Positions 1 through 8,550 are shown, counted from the first letter of the stretch. The stretch: 64,000 bases of DNA from Dyadobacter fermentans DSM 18053 (GCF_000023125.1 NC_013037.1:124001-188000); one strand, 5' to 3'. The notes: generated from the sequence alone by a model not told the origin. Program-made: numbers and translations.

Positions 1-651
1 GATCATGTGCCACATCACGTCCACCCGGAAGCCGTCCACGCCCTTTTTCAGCCAGAAATGCATGACGTCCATCATCGCCTGCTGCACTTCCGGATTGCGC
101 CAGTTGAGGTCTGGTTGCTGTTTCAGGAATGCGTGGTAGTAGTATTGCTGCGTGGTTTCATCCCATTCCCATGCATGCCCGCCGAATACGCTGAGCCAGT
201 TGTTGGGCAACGCGCCGTTCTCGCCCGCGTCGTGCCAGATGTACCAGTCGCGCTTCGGATTGTCGCGCGATGAGCGCGATTCGAGGAACCAGGGGTGCTG
301 GTCGGAGGTGTGGTTCGGCACCAGGTCAAGGATAAGTTTCATTCCCCGGCTATGCACCTGCTCCAGGAGCTCGTCGAAGTCCTCCATTGTTCCGAAAAGC
401 GGATGAATGCCCTGGTAATCAGAAATATCATAGCCGAAATCGGCCATGGGCGACGGGTAGATGGGCGACAGCCACACGCAGTCGATGCCGAGCCATTGCA
501 GGTAGTCGAGCCGCTGGACGACGCCTTTCAGGTCGCCGATGCCGTCGCCGTTCGTATCCTGAAACGAGCGCGGATAAATCTGGTAAATAATTCCGGTTTG
601 CCACCAGAGATGGTCGATGTCTGTCGGATTCGTGCCGGTGATTGATTCCAT
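1..651 (-). CDS. GH13 alpha-glucosidase (alpha-amylase family), 3' part cut by window edge
   Basis: Hydrolyses alpha-glucosidic bonds in malto-oligosaccharides or similar sugars. Reading the minus strand from ATG at 651, 217 codons run open to base 1. The N-terminus has the GH13 signature of oligo-1,6-glucosidase/alpha-glucosidase enzymes: IYQIYPRSFQDTNGDGIGD near residue 22, the calcium-type loop DTNGDGIGD, conserved region [16 protein letters not shown] near residue 105, and region II GVDGFRVDVMWH (with the nucleophile Asp) just before the edge. No signal peptide is seen, so it is probably cytoplasmic. The acid/base Glu and the C-terminal beta domain lie outside the window, so substrate preference cannot be told. 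It is not adjacent to the GlgE cluster at 45-57 kb. Confidence 0.9.
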   Translation of the reverse strand, partial: MESITGTNPTDIDHLWWQTGIIYQIYPRSFQDTNGDGIGDLKGVVQRLDYLQWLGIDCVWLSPIYPSPMADFGYDISDYQGIHPLFGTMEDFDELLEQVHSRGMKLILDLVPNHTSDQHPWFLESRSSRDNPKRDWYIWHDAGENGALPNNWLSVFGGHAWEWDETTQQYYYHAFLKQQPDLNWRNPEVQQAMMDVMHFWLKKGVDGFRVDVMWHMI

Positions 652-796
652 GGATTTTCAGTTTGCTAATGCCGCCCAGCTGCTAAAAAATCACACCACG
701 TGAAGCGGGAGAATTTTTATAGGAATTATTTGATAAAAAACATGGAGAATCGAAGTGTATTGTTTATATTTAAGTAAATCAAAATTTACTCAGACC

Positions 797-988
797 ATGA
801 TGCCATTCATTAAAGTAACCGGCGAATTCGACGAAAGTCTGAACGTAAGCGTAGAGAAGATCCTCTATTACATGGGGTACAGCCACGGTTGTACGATCTT
901 CCTCGGCACAAGTATTTCCATCCGCGTGAAAGAATGCGAGGAGGACATTAAAAGGCTCATCGAAGAAGCATATATGCAGGTGGCATAA
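797..988 (+). CDS. Small conserved protein, FlbD-like appearance
   Basis: A 63-residue protein of unknown function. An in-frame upstream ATG at 755 exists, but the sequence becomes protein-like only from the ATG pair at 797/800. The fold looks like a small alternating beta/alpha protein: a start similar to MPFIKVTGEF, a central SHGCTIFLGTSISIRVKE strand pair, and a C-terminal helix EEDIKRLIEEA. This pattern faintly resembles FlbD-type small proteins, but nothing nearby is flagellar and the similarity is weak. It stands alone, followed by a GC-rich hairpin at 991-1010 and a strong terminator at 1041-1077. Confidence 0.6.
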   Translation: MMPFIKVTGEFDESLNVSVEKILYYMGYSHGCTIFLGTSISIRVKECEEDIKRLIEEAYMQVA

Positions 989-990
989 CC

Positions 991-1010
991 CGCCGGTCCG
1001 CTTACCGGCG
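991..1010 (+). other. Short perfect hairpin downstream of the small gene
   Basis: CGCCGGT and ACCGGCG form a perfect 7-bp stem with a 6-nt loop directly after the stop codon at 988. It has no T-tract, so it may act as a 3' stabilising hairpin ahead of the real terminator. Confidence 0.5.
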
Positions 1011-1040
1011 AGCGGCCAAACGCCGGTTCCGCGAGACATT

Positions 1041-1077
1041 GATCGCTGATGGGGACACGTCCGTCAGCGATCTTTTT
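1041..1077 (+). terminator. Intrinsic terminator
   Basis: GATCGCTGA pairs with TCAGCGATC across a 14-nt loop and is followed by five T residues. It ends the transcript of the small gene at 797-988. The next 290 bases up to 1366 are A+T-rich and show no recognisable gene; they probably hold the promoter of the following gene. Confidence 0.8.
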
Positions 1078-1366
1078 ATGGGTTTTGAGGCTTTGATGTG
1101 CTAGCTATCTGTCGCTAGTTTTGGTATTATTCTAATGTATTGAGACGGTGATTTGAAGAATTTAATGCTTGGGTGCGAAGATTCAGTACTTTTGTAAACT
1201 ATTGATAAACAATTATAGTTTTAAGTAGTAGAACAATTAAAGACATATAATCTGCTGGTTTGCAAAATAAGTAGTTTTAGTATTTTATCAATAATATCCA
1301 GTAAGCGCACAGATCAGCAAACCTCCTGTGAATCCGCCCTCCGGGCACTCAGTAAAATTCAAAAGC

Positions 1367-1783
1367 ATGAAAAAAGTACAAAAGCGTAAAGGCAGATATG
1401 TACCGGCAGGTTTCCGGGCATTGCTGGGTCAGATTTTTATCGACCGCACATCACAAAAAACAGAACAATATTCAGAGAACCGTTATTCGGTTGTATACAC
1501 GCTGAATGGTCAGTACCAGCACGTTGGCTGTCACACGCAGGAAGAAGCGCAAGTGGTTCAGGGGCTTATGCTCACCGATGAAAACCGGGTGCCGGTGGGC
1601 ATTTACGATTCAAAGGCCGACACTTTCGAGTGGGAAATCGTAGGCGAATACCTTGGCGGAAAAGGAACCGGCGAGCACCAGCATAACCGTGAACAAGCAA
1701 TCCTGGGCATTGCGCGTGCATTGCGCCGCCGCGATGCGAGCTGGCATCCTGCCTATCTGCAGCGCCCGAGTTTCTTCGCATAG
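1367..1783 (+). CDS. Hypothetical protein
   Basis: A 138-residue protein not recognised. An in-frame start at 1328 gives 13 more residues, but the ATG at 1367 begins a typical basic N-terminus (MKKVQKRKGRYVPAG). There is no signal peptide or membrane segment. The middle (NRYSVVYTLNGQYQHVGC, EEAQVVQGLML) reads like a small beta-rich domain and the C-terminus is basic (IARALRRRDASW). It sits alone between a 370-base A+T-rich spacer and a clear terminator at 1809-1839, so it is likely a single-gene unit. Function unknown. Confidence 0.6.
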   Translation: MKKVQKRKGRYVPAGFRALLGQIFIDRTSQKTEQYSENRYSVVYTLNGQYQHVGCHTQEEAQVVQGLMLTDENRVPVGIYDSKADTFEWEIVGEYLGGKGTGEHQHNREQAILGIARALRRRDASWHPAYLQRPSFFA

Positions 1784-1808
1784 CCACTCCTCAATCTTGG
1801 AATGCCAT

Positions 1809-1839
1809 GAGGCCGTTCAGCAGTGGACGGCCTCTTTTT
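1809..1839 (+). terminator. Intrinsic terminator
   Basis: GAGGCCGT pairs with ACGGCCTC around a 10-nt loop, followed by TTTTTG. It closes the gene ending at 1783. Confidence 0.85.
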
Positions 1840-1943
1840 GTTAATATTACCGGGCAGTTGAGCGCAATGGATTGCCTGAAAATCCGGATGGATTTGCAGC
1901 ACCAGTGCGGTTCGGTTAACTTTCAGGAAATTTAACGCTCTGC

Positions 1944-2771
1944 ATGAAAAAACTGCTCCTTCTGCTCGCACTGGTCATGATCGCAGCGGCATCACGACCG
2001 CGAAAAATTACCTGGGTAGCCATCGGCGATTCGATTACTTACCTGAATGATCACCGGAACGAAACAGGCAACCGCATTCAAAAGGGGTACCTGACGCTGA
2101 TAGCGGAAAAATTTCCGCAGGTTACGTATGTCAATCAGGGACATAACGGGTGGACGTCCATCAATATCGCTGACAAAATCGAGTCGCTAGGGCTGGTGGA
2201 AGCGGACGTGTACACGGTGTTTTTGGGCACCAACGACTGGTGGCAGGGAAAACCGCTCGGTACCATCGCGGATTACGAGCAGGCGAATGGCACCAGTACC
2301 GTTTATGGCGCTTTTCGCGTCATTACCGACAAGCTGAAACAGCTTAACCGGAAGGCCAGGATCATCCTCATCACGCCGATGCAGCGCGGGGATTTTGTTT
2401 ATATTAATAGTTACAAAAACAATGCATTCGGCTCCTACAAGCCTAAAAACGGGCAAACACTGGAACAGTTTGCCAATGCAGTGGACGAGATAGGGAAGAA
2501 GGAGCGGATTGCCGTGGTCGACTTGTATCACGACAGTGGGATTAGCCAGGAAAATATGGTGCATTTCAAACGCCTGAAAGATCCGCAATCAGGCGCTTAC
2601 CGGGAGTATAAATATCCCGATTTTGTGGACGTGCCTTTCAACCCCGAAACCGACGAATATCCCTATCCCGAAGCCTCCATTGACATGACTTACGACGGCC
2701 TGCACCCTTCCGACAAAGGCTACGAAGTGATCGCCGAAATGCTGATCAGCAAGTGGAAAGGGCTGAAATAG
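1944..2771 (+). CDS. Secreted SGNH/GDSL hydrolase
   Basis: A 275-residue esterase/lipase-type enzyme, probably acting on acylated polysaccharides or other esters outside the cytoplasm. The N-terminus MKKLLLLLALVMIAAAS is a signal peptide. The SGNH blocks are intact: block I IGDSITYLND near residue 28 holds the nucleophile Ser, block II is the Gly in GHNGWTS, block III is VFLGTNDWW, and block V is DGLHPSDKGYEVIAE with catalytic Asp and His. Length is normal for a single-domain SGNH enzyme. It ends only 6 bases from the converging gene at 2778. It is a useful contrast to the two degenerate SGNH lipoproteins at 12.3 and 15.6 kb. Confidence 0.88.
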   Translation: MKKLLLLLALVMIAAASRPRKITWVAIGDSITYLNDHRNETGNRIQKGYLTLIAEKFPQVTYVNQGHNGWTSINIADKIESLGLVEADVYTVFLGTNDWWQGKPLGTIADYEQANGTSTVYGAFRVITDKLKQLNRKARIILITPMQRGDFVYINSYKNNAFGSYKPKNGQTLEQFANAVDEIGKKERIAVVDLYHDSGISQENMVHFKRLKDPQSGAYREYKYPDFVDVPFNPETDEYPYPEASIDMTYDGLHPSDKGYEVIAEMLISKWKGLK

Positions 2772-2777
2772 CCCGGC

Positions 2778-3326
2778 CTATTCGGCCATGACATAGTTTT
2801 TCAAATCACCCAGCAGGTTGTAAAGCGATGTGTTGATACCGTCGTTATCCGCCTTTGCTGCCTGCAAATTGAGCTCGGCTTCTTTGCGTTTTTTGCGGTT
2901 GCTCTCCGTTTTAACGATCTGTTCCTTAGCGGTAATGTCGTCGTTTTCCTTTGCATTCAGGCGGACGGGGCTGTGCTCGGCCGAAACGCCGTCGAGCGTG
3001 GTGATGCGGGCGTCGTATTGATTGTCCTTGTACTGAACGCCAAGGTCGAAGCGAACGTACTGGTAGCTTGAATGAATGACGGGTATGTAGCTGGTAATGA
3101 GTATAATGCCTGCCTGTGTGTCGTCGCTGGTAATCGCATTTTCCGCATTCCCGAATTTCTTATCGACCCACGCTCTTACTTTTTGATGAAGTTCTGTTTT
3201 GCTGAGTTTGGGTTGCCCGGAGTCGGTGTAGCTGATATTGTTTTTGGAATCGAGCGGCAGTCGGCCGTCCTGTGCGAATGTGTGGGTAGCGGCTGTGAGC
3301 AGCGCAAAAAGGATCAGATGTTTCAA
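2778..3326 (-). CDS. Secreted hypothetical protein with TTG start
   Basis: A 182-residue protein of unknown function. The in-frame ATG at 3371 lies upstream of a perfect -7 promoter element (TATATTTG, 3353-3360), so translation more likely begins at the TTG at 3326. That start gives a textbook signal peptide (KHLILFALLTAATHTFAQ) directly before the mature protein. The body has a central beta-rich part (ILITSYIPVIHSSYQYVRFDLGVQY) and a lysine/glutamate-rich helical C-terminus (KTESNRKKRKEAELNLQAAKA) that may form a coiled coil. It converges on the SGNH hydrolase and diverges from the DUF6152 gene. Confidence 0.6.
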   Translation of the reverse strand: MKHLILFALLTAATHTFAQDGRLPLDSKNNISYTDSGQPKLSKTELHQKVRAWVDKKFGNAENAITSDDTQAGIILITSYIPVIHSSYQYVRFDLGVQYKDNQYDARITTLDGVSAEHSPVRLNAKENDDITAKEQIVKTESNRKKRKEAELNLQAAKADNDGINTSLYNLLGDLKNYVMAE

Positions 3327-3352
3327 AACAAGAAGCTGAATTGGTGAACGGG

Positions 3353-3360
3353 CAAATATA
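3353..3360 (-). promoter_or_regulatory. Bacteroidota -7 promoter element
   Basis: Minus-strand TATATTTG matches the TAnnTTTG consensus. It lies about 27 bases upstream of the TTG codon chosen for the downstream gene, giving a short leader. A clear -33 TTTG element was not found. Confidence 0.5.
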
Positions 3361-3461
3361 GCGGAAAACATTTTCGCCGGGCAGGCATCGAGTTTCTAAT
3401 TGGTTTGGTTTTTTAAGCAAAATGAATTGGTTACATTTAATTGTACTAAACTCAACAGGTT

Positions 3462-3815
3462 ATGATTAAGCTCAAACACATTTTGCCTGTAATCGCGCTG
3501 CTTCTTTGCGCTTCATTCACGATCCTGCACCACGGCTGGGCCGACTACGACCAGACCAAACCGACCGATTTTACGGCCAAGATTGAAGAACTTACTTACG
3601 AAAATCCGCATGTGCTCGCCAAAGTGAAGCGGAACAAAGAGCTCACCACCGTGTACCTCGCGCCCGTGACGCGCATGGAATCCCGCGGGCTGAATGCGGA
3701 TATGGTCAAAAAGGGCAGCTCGATCCGTTTCGTCGCCTATCCGCATAAAACCGAAAAAAATGAAATGCGTGCCGAGCGCATTTTTGTGGGTAACGATAAA
3801 TACGAACTGCGATAA
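3462..3815 (+). CDS. DUF6152 family exported protein
   Basis: A 117-residue protein matching the DUF6152 pattern as I recall it: a signal peptide (MIKLKHILPVIALLLCASFTIL), then HHGWADYDQTKP, the ENPHVLAKVKR strand, a TRMESRGL segment and a basic C-terminus. Members are small periplasmic beta-barrel-like proteins of unknown biochemical role, often next to a DUF6644 membrane protein, as here (3 bases downstream). The pair is probably co-translated. Confidence 0.75.
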   Translation: MIKLKHILPVIALLLCASFTILHHGWADYDQTKPTDFTAKIEELTYENPHVLAKVKRNKELTTVYLAPVTRMESRGLNADMVKKGSSIRFVAYPHKTEKNEMRAERIFVGNDKYELR

Positions 3816-3818
3816 GGC

Positions 3819-4304
3819 GTGCAATCCTACCACGAATGGCTTGAATGGCTGGAAAAATCGACCTGGGCGGTTGCGATCAGGCAGTCGCTCTGGCTGTATC
3901 CGGCGCTTGAAATCGTACATATATTAGGCATTGTCCTGCTGGTAGGCGCAGCGTTTCTTTTCGACCTGCGCCTGCTGGGTTTTTCACACCATTTGCCCGT
4001 TACGGGCCTTTCCCGGCATTTGTTGCCCTGGTCGCAGCGCGGCCTTGTGCTCATCATTCCCTCGGGCATTCTCCTATTCATCACCAACGCCCAGGCGCTC
4101 GGCACCGATCCGGTATTCTGGCTCAAAATCGGGCTCATCGTGCTTGCGGCGCTGAATGTCTTTGTCTTTCACCGGGTGATTTACGCGCCATTCAAGCGCG
4201 GTGGCGCGTCAGGTGAACTGCCTGCGGCCGCGCGGGTATGCGGGGTGGTTTCGATTGTGGTGTGGATAGCGGTAGTTGCGTGCGGGCGGTTGCTGGCTTA
4301 TTGA
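3819..4304 (+). CDS. DUF6644 family membrane protein
   Basis: A 161-residue integral membrane protein. The start is a GTG at 3819, 3 bases after the stop of the DUF6152 gene. Four hydrophobic segments are seen: LEIVHILGIVLLVGAAFLF, GLVLIIPSGILLFI, FWLKIGLIVLAALNVFVF and VVSIVVWIAVVACGRLL. The ALEIVHILGIVLLVG segment with its conserved His is characteristic of the family. The molecular function is unknown; a role with the adjacent periplasmic DUF6152 protein is inferred from the tight coupling. Confidence 0.75.
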   Translation: MQSYHEWLEWLEKSTWAVAIRQSLWLYPALEIVHILGIVLLVGAAFLFDLRLLGFSHHLPVTGLSRHLLPWSQRGLVLIIPSGILLFITNAQALGTDPVFWLKIGLIVLAALNVFVFHRVIYAPFKRGGASGELPAAARVCGVVSIVVWIAVVACGRLLAY

Positions 4305-4352
4305 CGAAGCGGCGCTGTTTCATTATATTTGATAAAGCCAAGATATGCGAAT

Positions 4353-4568
4353 ATGCAAATGGTAATTGAGGGTATTTACGAGGACGGGAAGATTACATTG
4401 GACCATAAACCTGACGTGGCAGTTAAGACCAAGGTGAAAGTGATCTTCGAGGAGGTTGAAGCCACGATGAATCCTCCGGCAAGGCGTCCGTTCGGCATAG
4501 GAAAAGGTACGATCGAACTTGCGCCCGATTTTGATGAACCGCTGGATGATTTGAAAGACTATATGTAA
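4353..4568 (+). CDS. VapB-like antitoxin (DUF2281-type)
   Basis: A 71-residue antitoxin candidate; ATG at 4353 gives MQMVIEGIYEDGKITLD, while a further upstream ATG at 4329 adds only 8 residues. The N-terminal strand pair (IEGIYEDGKITL) is a swapped-hairpin DNA-binding-like element and the C-terminus PDFDEPLDDLKDYM is the typical toxin-wrapping tail of antitoxins paired with PIN-domain toxins. Its stop codon directly abuts the ATG of the VapC remnant at 4569, the usual toxin-antitoxin coupling. Because the toxin is truncated, the antitoxin is probably an orphan now. Confidence 0.7.
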   Translation: MQMVIEGIYEDGKITLDHKPDVAVKTKVKVIFEEVEATMNPPARRPFGIGKGTIELAPDFDEPLDDLKDYM

Positions 4569-4757
4569 ATGAAATTTCTGCTAGATACACACACTTTACT
4601 CTGGTTCATAGAAGGCGACATTCAAATGTCCGCCAAGGCCAGGCAAATCATTGAGGACGCCGGCAACGAAGTTGTTGTGAGTGCGGCAAGCCTGATCGAG
4701 ATTTGTATCAAATTGAAAATAGGCAATTATGTCGGCCAGGTGAGCGTCGTCTGGTAG
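4569..4757 (+). pseudogene. Truncated VapC-type PIN toxin
   Basis: The 62-codon frame begins as a normal PIN-domain RNase toxin: MKFLLDTHTLLWFIEGD holds the first catalytic Asp, and VVSAASLIEICIKLKIG holds the conserved Glu region. It then breaks off after about 57 residues. Full VapC proteins are roughly 125-140 residues and carry later acidic residues in a HxDPFDRLLIAQA-like motif; no frame between 4740 and 4880 encodes that segment. This looks like a deletion that joined the toxin 5' end to the purL promoter region, so it should be inactive. Confidence 0.75.
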
Positions 4758-4859
4758 TCGAAAAAAGTCCACTAGCGGGAACGACGTGTATTGCTTGGGC
4801 TGTTATCATGGTACAACAGCAATTTTCACTCTTCCTATGGCCTTCGGTGATTTTTATCG

Positions 4860-4867
4860 TACCTTTG
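4860..4867 (+). promoter_or_regulatory. Bacteroidota -7 promoter element of purL
   Basis: TACCTTTG matches TAnnTTTG and lies 17 bases before the purL ATG at 4885. It shows that purL is transcribed on its own rather than from the toxin remnant. Confidence 0.6.
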
Positions 4868-4884
4868 CGCCTTAATTGGACATC

Positions 4885-7800
4885 ATGATTTACTTCTTCA
4901 CAGGCGGGGACGCAACCGTCTTTGCACTACAAACCGAGCGAACGCTCGATGCCTCCGATTCCTCCAAATTAAGCTGGCTTTTCGGCGGCGCAGAACTCCG
5001 CAAGGAGACCGTTCTCACAGATTATTTCGTAGGCCCACGTGCAGCGATGATCACGCCGTGGAGCACCAATGCCGTCGAAATTACCCAGAATATGGGTCTG
5101 GAAGGCATTGTGCGCATCGAGGAGTTTAAGAAGGTAGACGCTGATTTTACGGACTTCGATCCGATGCTTTCGCAGAAATACAGCGAACTGAACCAGGACA
5201 TTTACACCATCAATATCAAACCCGAACCCGTTCAGGAAATCGACGATATTGCTGCTTATAACAAACAGGAAGGACTCGCGCTGAGCGATGAAGAGGTGGA
5301 TTACCTCAACGGCCTCGCCGAAAAGCTGGGCCGCAAGCTTACCGACTCGGAGGTATTCGGTTTCTCACAAGTCAACTCCGAGCACTGCCGCCACAAGATC
5401 TTCAATGGCATTTTCGTGATCGACGGTCAGGAGCAGCCGGTTTCCTTATTTAAATTAATCCGGAAAACCTCCGAAACGAACCCTAATACGATCGTTTCGG
5501 CTTATAAAGACAACGTCGCATTTGTGAAAGGCCCGGTGGTGCAACAATTTGCGCCGAAGCGCCCGGATGTGCCGGAATACTACGAAATCAAGGATTTTGA
5601 ATCCGTACTCTCGCTGAAAGCGGAAACCCACAACTTCCCGACTACCGTAGAGCCGTTCAACGGCGCTGCTACCGGTTCGGGCGGTGAAATCCGCGACCGC
5701 CTCGCAGGCGGACAAGGCGCCATCCCGCTCGCGGGCACGGCCGTATACATGACCGCGCTCTCGCGTTTGGAAGAAAACCGTCCATGGGAAAAAGGTGTGG
5801 AAGAACGTCAATGGCTGTATCAAACGCCGATGGATATCCTCATCAAGGCTTCCAATGGCGCCACCGATTTCGGTAACAAATTCGGTCAGCCGCTGATCGT
5901 GGGCTCGGTACTGACATTCGAGCACGAAGAGGGCGGCCGCACGCTGGGTTACGACAAAGTGATTATGCAGGCCGGCGGTATCGGTTACGGAAAGGCCGAT
6001 CAGGCTAAAAAACATACGCCTGTCACCGGCGACAAAGTGGTGGTCATGGGCGGTGAAAACTACCGGATCGGGATGGGCGGCGCGGCCGTTTCGTCTGCGG
6101 ATACGGGCGCATTCGGCTCGGGTATCGAATTGAATGCGATCCAGCGCTCCAACCCTGAAATGCAGAAGCGCGTCGCCAACGCGGTGCGCGGGATGGTGGA
6201 AAGCGGTAATAACACGATCGTTTCCATTCACGACCATGGCGCGGGCGGGCATTTGAACTGCTTGTCGGAACTCGTGGAAGAAACCGGCGGCAAGATCGAC
6301 CTTGATAAACTCCCCGTAGGCGACCCGACGCTTTCTGCCAAAGAAATCATCGGCAACGAATCCCAGGAAAGAATGGGCCTCGTGATCAGCCAGAACGATA
6401 TCGACTTCCTGCAACGCATCGCCGACCGCGAACGCGCGCCGATGTACACGGTAGGGGAGGTAACCGGCGACCATCGCTTCACATTCGAATCGTCAACCAC
6501 CGGTGCCAAGCCGATGGATCTCGCGATGGAGGAAATGTTCGGCAGCTCGCCAAAAACTTACATGCGCGATAAAACCATAGAGCGCAGTTACGAGGCTGTT
6601 CAGTACGAAACAGGGAAACTGCATGAGTATTTGGAGCAAATGCTTCAACTCGAAGCGGTTGCGTCCAAAGATTGGCTCACGAATAAGGTCGACCGCTGCG
6701 TGGGTGGCCACGTGGCAAAGCAGCAGACAGCAGGTCCGTTGCAACTACCATTGAACAACGTAGGCGTAATGGCCCTCGACTTCCAGGGCAAAGACGGGAT
6801 CGCAACTTCCATCGGTCACGCACCACTTTCGGCGTTGATCGACCCCGCCGCAGGTAGCCGCAACGCCGTAGCCGAGGCGCTTTCCAACATCGTTTGGGCA
6901 CCATTGAAAGATGGTCTGGCGACGGTATCGCTTTCGGCCAACTGGATGTGGGCTTGTAAAAACGAGGGTGAGGACGCCCGTTTGTACAAAGCCGTACAAG
7001 CCTGCTCCGACTTTGCTATCAGCCTGGGAATCAATATCCCGACAGGAAAAGACTCCCTGTCGATGAAGCAGAAATACAAAGACGGCGACGTCATCGCTCC
7101 CGGTACCGTTATCATTTCCGCGGGCGCGCATTGCGACGACATTACAGCCGTGGTGGAACCAGTACTGCGCAAATCGGGCGGTTCTATTTATTATATTAAT
7201 CTCTCTGGCGATCGTTTCAAACTCGGCGGTTCGTCATTTGCCCAAATCCTGAACAAAATTGGCTCTGAAACGCCGGATATTCAGGATGCGGCGCAGTTCA
7301 AAACTACATTCAACACGATCCAGCAACTGATCAAAACCGGTAAAATCCAGGCGGGCCACGACATCGGCAGCGGCGGGTTGATCACGACATTGCTCGAAAT
7401 GTGCTTTGCAGACCGCGATCTGGGCGCTTCCATTGATCTATCGGGCCTTGGCGAGCAGGACATTATCGAAAAACTATTCTCCGAAAACATCGGAATCGTA
7501 TTCCAGGCCGACGAATCTGCCGAAGCTATTTTGGCGGAAAATGGCGTAACGTTCCATAAAATCGGAACCGTAAACCTCGCTTCGACGCTCACAGTGAAAG
7601 ATGCAGCAGGTAAATGGGATTTCGATATTGACCATTTGCGGGATGTTTGGTTCAGAACTTCTTATTTGCTTGACCAAAAACAAACAGGCAACGGCCTCGC
7701 CAAAGAGCGTTTCGACAACTACAAGCACCACGTGCTGCGTTATAAATTCCCGGTGCAGTTCGACGGCAAAAAGCCGGTCATCGACGCTTCGAAACCACGC

Positions 7801-8550
7801 CCGAAAGCAGCAGTACTTCGCGAGAAAGGCAGCAATTCGGAACGTGAACTGGCAAATGCCATGTACTTGGCCGGCTTCGATGTAAAGGACGTTCACATGA
7901 CCGACCTCATTTCCGGCCGCGAGACATTGGAAGATATCCAGTTCATCGGTGCCGTAGGCGGATTCTCGAATTCGGACGTTCTCGGTTCTGCGAAAGGCTG
8001 GGCAGGCGCATTCCTTTATAATGAAAAGGCGAAAATCGCGCTCGAAAACTTCTTCAAACGCGAGGATACGCTCTCTGTCGGCATTTGCAACGGCTGCCAG
8101 CTCTTCGTCGAACTCGGTCTAATCAACCCGGATCATGAAGAGAAGCCAAAAATGCTGCATAACGCGAGCGGCAAACATGAAAGCATCTTCACATCGATGA
8201 CCGTGCAGCCCAACAGCTCGGTAATGCTATCGTCCCTCGCCGGTGCTACGCTGGGCGTGTGGGTATCGCACGGTGAAGGCCGCTTCCAGTTGCCACTGGC
8301 TGAGAATCAATATAATGTCGTTTCCAAATATGGCTATGAAACATACCCCGCCAATCCGAACGGCTCGGACTACAACACGGCCATTCTCTGCGATAACACG
8401 GGCCGCCACCTGGTAACGATGCCGCACATCGAACGATCACTTTTCCAATGGCATTGGGCAAATTATCCAGAGGGCCGCAAAGACGAAGTTTCGCCATGGA
8501 TGGAAGCATTCGTGAACGCCCGGAAATGGATTGAAGAGCGGAATAAGTAA
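4885..8550 (+). CDS. purL: Phosphoribosylformylglycinamidine synthase (FGAM synthetase)
   Basis: Catalyses the fourth step of purine synthesis: FGAR + glutamine + ATP to FGAM, in the cytoplasm. The protein has 1221 residues from ATG 4885 (a TTG at 4876 is also in frame), close to the single-chain PurL family. Order: N-terminal PurS-like region, linker with SQVNSEHCRHKIF, AIR-synthase-like domains (ETHNFPTTVEPFNGAATGSGG; HDHGAGGHLNCLSEL), a second FGAM domain pair (PTGKDSLSMKQ), and a class I glutamine amidotransferase at the C-terminus. The GATase nucleophile Cys is in GICNGCQ near residue 1068, and the HIERSLFQWHW region supplies the other catalytic residues. It has its own -7 element and a strong terminator, so it is a single-gene unit. 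Confidence 0.97.
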   Translation: MIYFFTGGDATVFALQTERTLDASDSSKLSWLFGGAELRKETVLTDYFVGPRAAMITPWSTNAVEITQNMGLEGIVRIEEFKKVDADFTDFDPMLSQKYSELNQDIYTINIKPEPVQEIDDIAAYNKQEGLALSDEEVDYLNGLAEKLGRKLTDSEVFGFSQVNSEHCRHKIFNGIFVIDGQEQPVSLFKLIRKTSETNPNTIVSAYKDNVAFVKGPVVQQFAPKRPDVPEYYEIKDFESVLSLKAETHNFPTTVEPFNGAATGSGGEIRDRLAGGQGAIPLAGTAVYMTALSRLEENRPWEKGVEERQWLYQTPMDILIKASNGATDFGNKFGQPLIVGSVLTFEHEEGGRTLGYDKVIMQAGGIGYGKADQAKKHTPVTGDKVVVMGGENYRIGMGGAAVSSADTGAFGSGIELNAIQRSNPEMQKRVANAVRGMVESGNNTIVSIHDHGAGGHLNCLSELVEETGGKIDLDKLPVGDPTLSAKEIIGNESQERMGLVISQNDIDFLQRIADRERAPMYTVGEVTGDHRFTFESSTTGAKPMDLAMEEMFGSSPKTYMRDKTIERSYEAVQYETGKLHEYLEQMLQLEAVASKDWLTNKVDRCVGGHVAKQQTAGPLQLPLNNVGVMALDFQGKDGIATSIGHAPLSALIDPAAGSRNAVAEALSNIVWAPLKDGLATVSLSANWMWACKNEGEDARLYKAVQACSDFAISLGINIPTGKDSLSMKQKYKDGDVIAPGTVIISAGAHCDDITAVVEPVLRKSGGSIYYINLSGDRFKLGGSSFAQILNKIGSETPDIQDAAQFKTTFNTIQQLIKTGKIQAGHDIGSGGLITTLLEMCFADRDLGASIDLSGLGEQDIIEKLFSENIGIVFQADESAEAILAENGVTFHKIGTVNLASTLTVKDAAGKWDFDIDHLRDVWFRTSYLLDQKQTGNGLAKERFDNYKHHVLRYKFPVQFDGKKPVIDASKPRPKAAVLREKGSNSERELANAMYLAGFDVKDVHMTDLISGRETLEDIQFIGAVGGFSNSDVLGSAKGWAGAFLYNEKAKIALENFFKREDTLSVGICNGCQLFVELGLINPDHEEKPKMLHNASGKHESIFTSMTVQPNSSVMLSSLAGATLGVWVSHGEGRFQLPLAENQYNVVSKYGYETYPANPNGSDYNTAILCDNTGRHLVTMPHIERSLFQWHWANYPEGRKDEVSPWMEAFVNARKWIEERNK

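Noticed and set aside
4703..4888. 61-codon plus-strand frame over the VapC remnant
   Set aside because: It is out of frame with the toxin, has no protein-like sequence, and overlaps the purL promoter; it is leftover coding noise.
5455..6474. 339-codon minus-strand frame inside purL
   Set aside because: It is antisense to the highly conserved FGAM synthetase core and shows the Arg/His-rich composition of a shadow frame.
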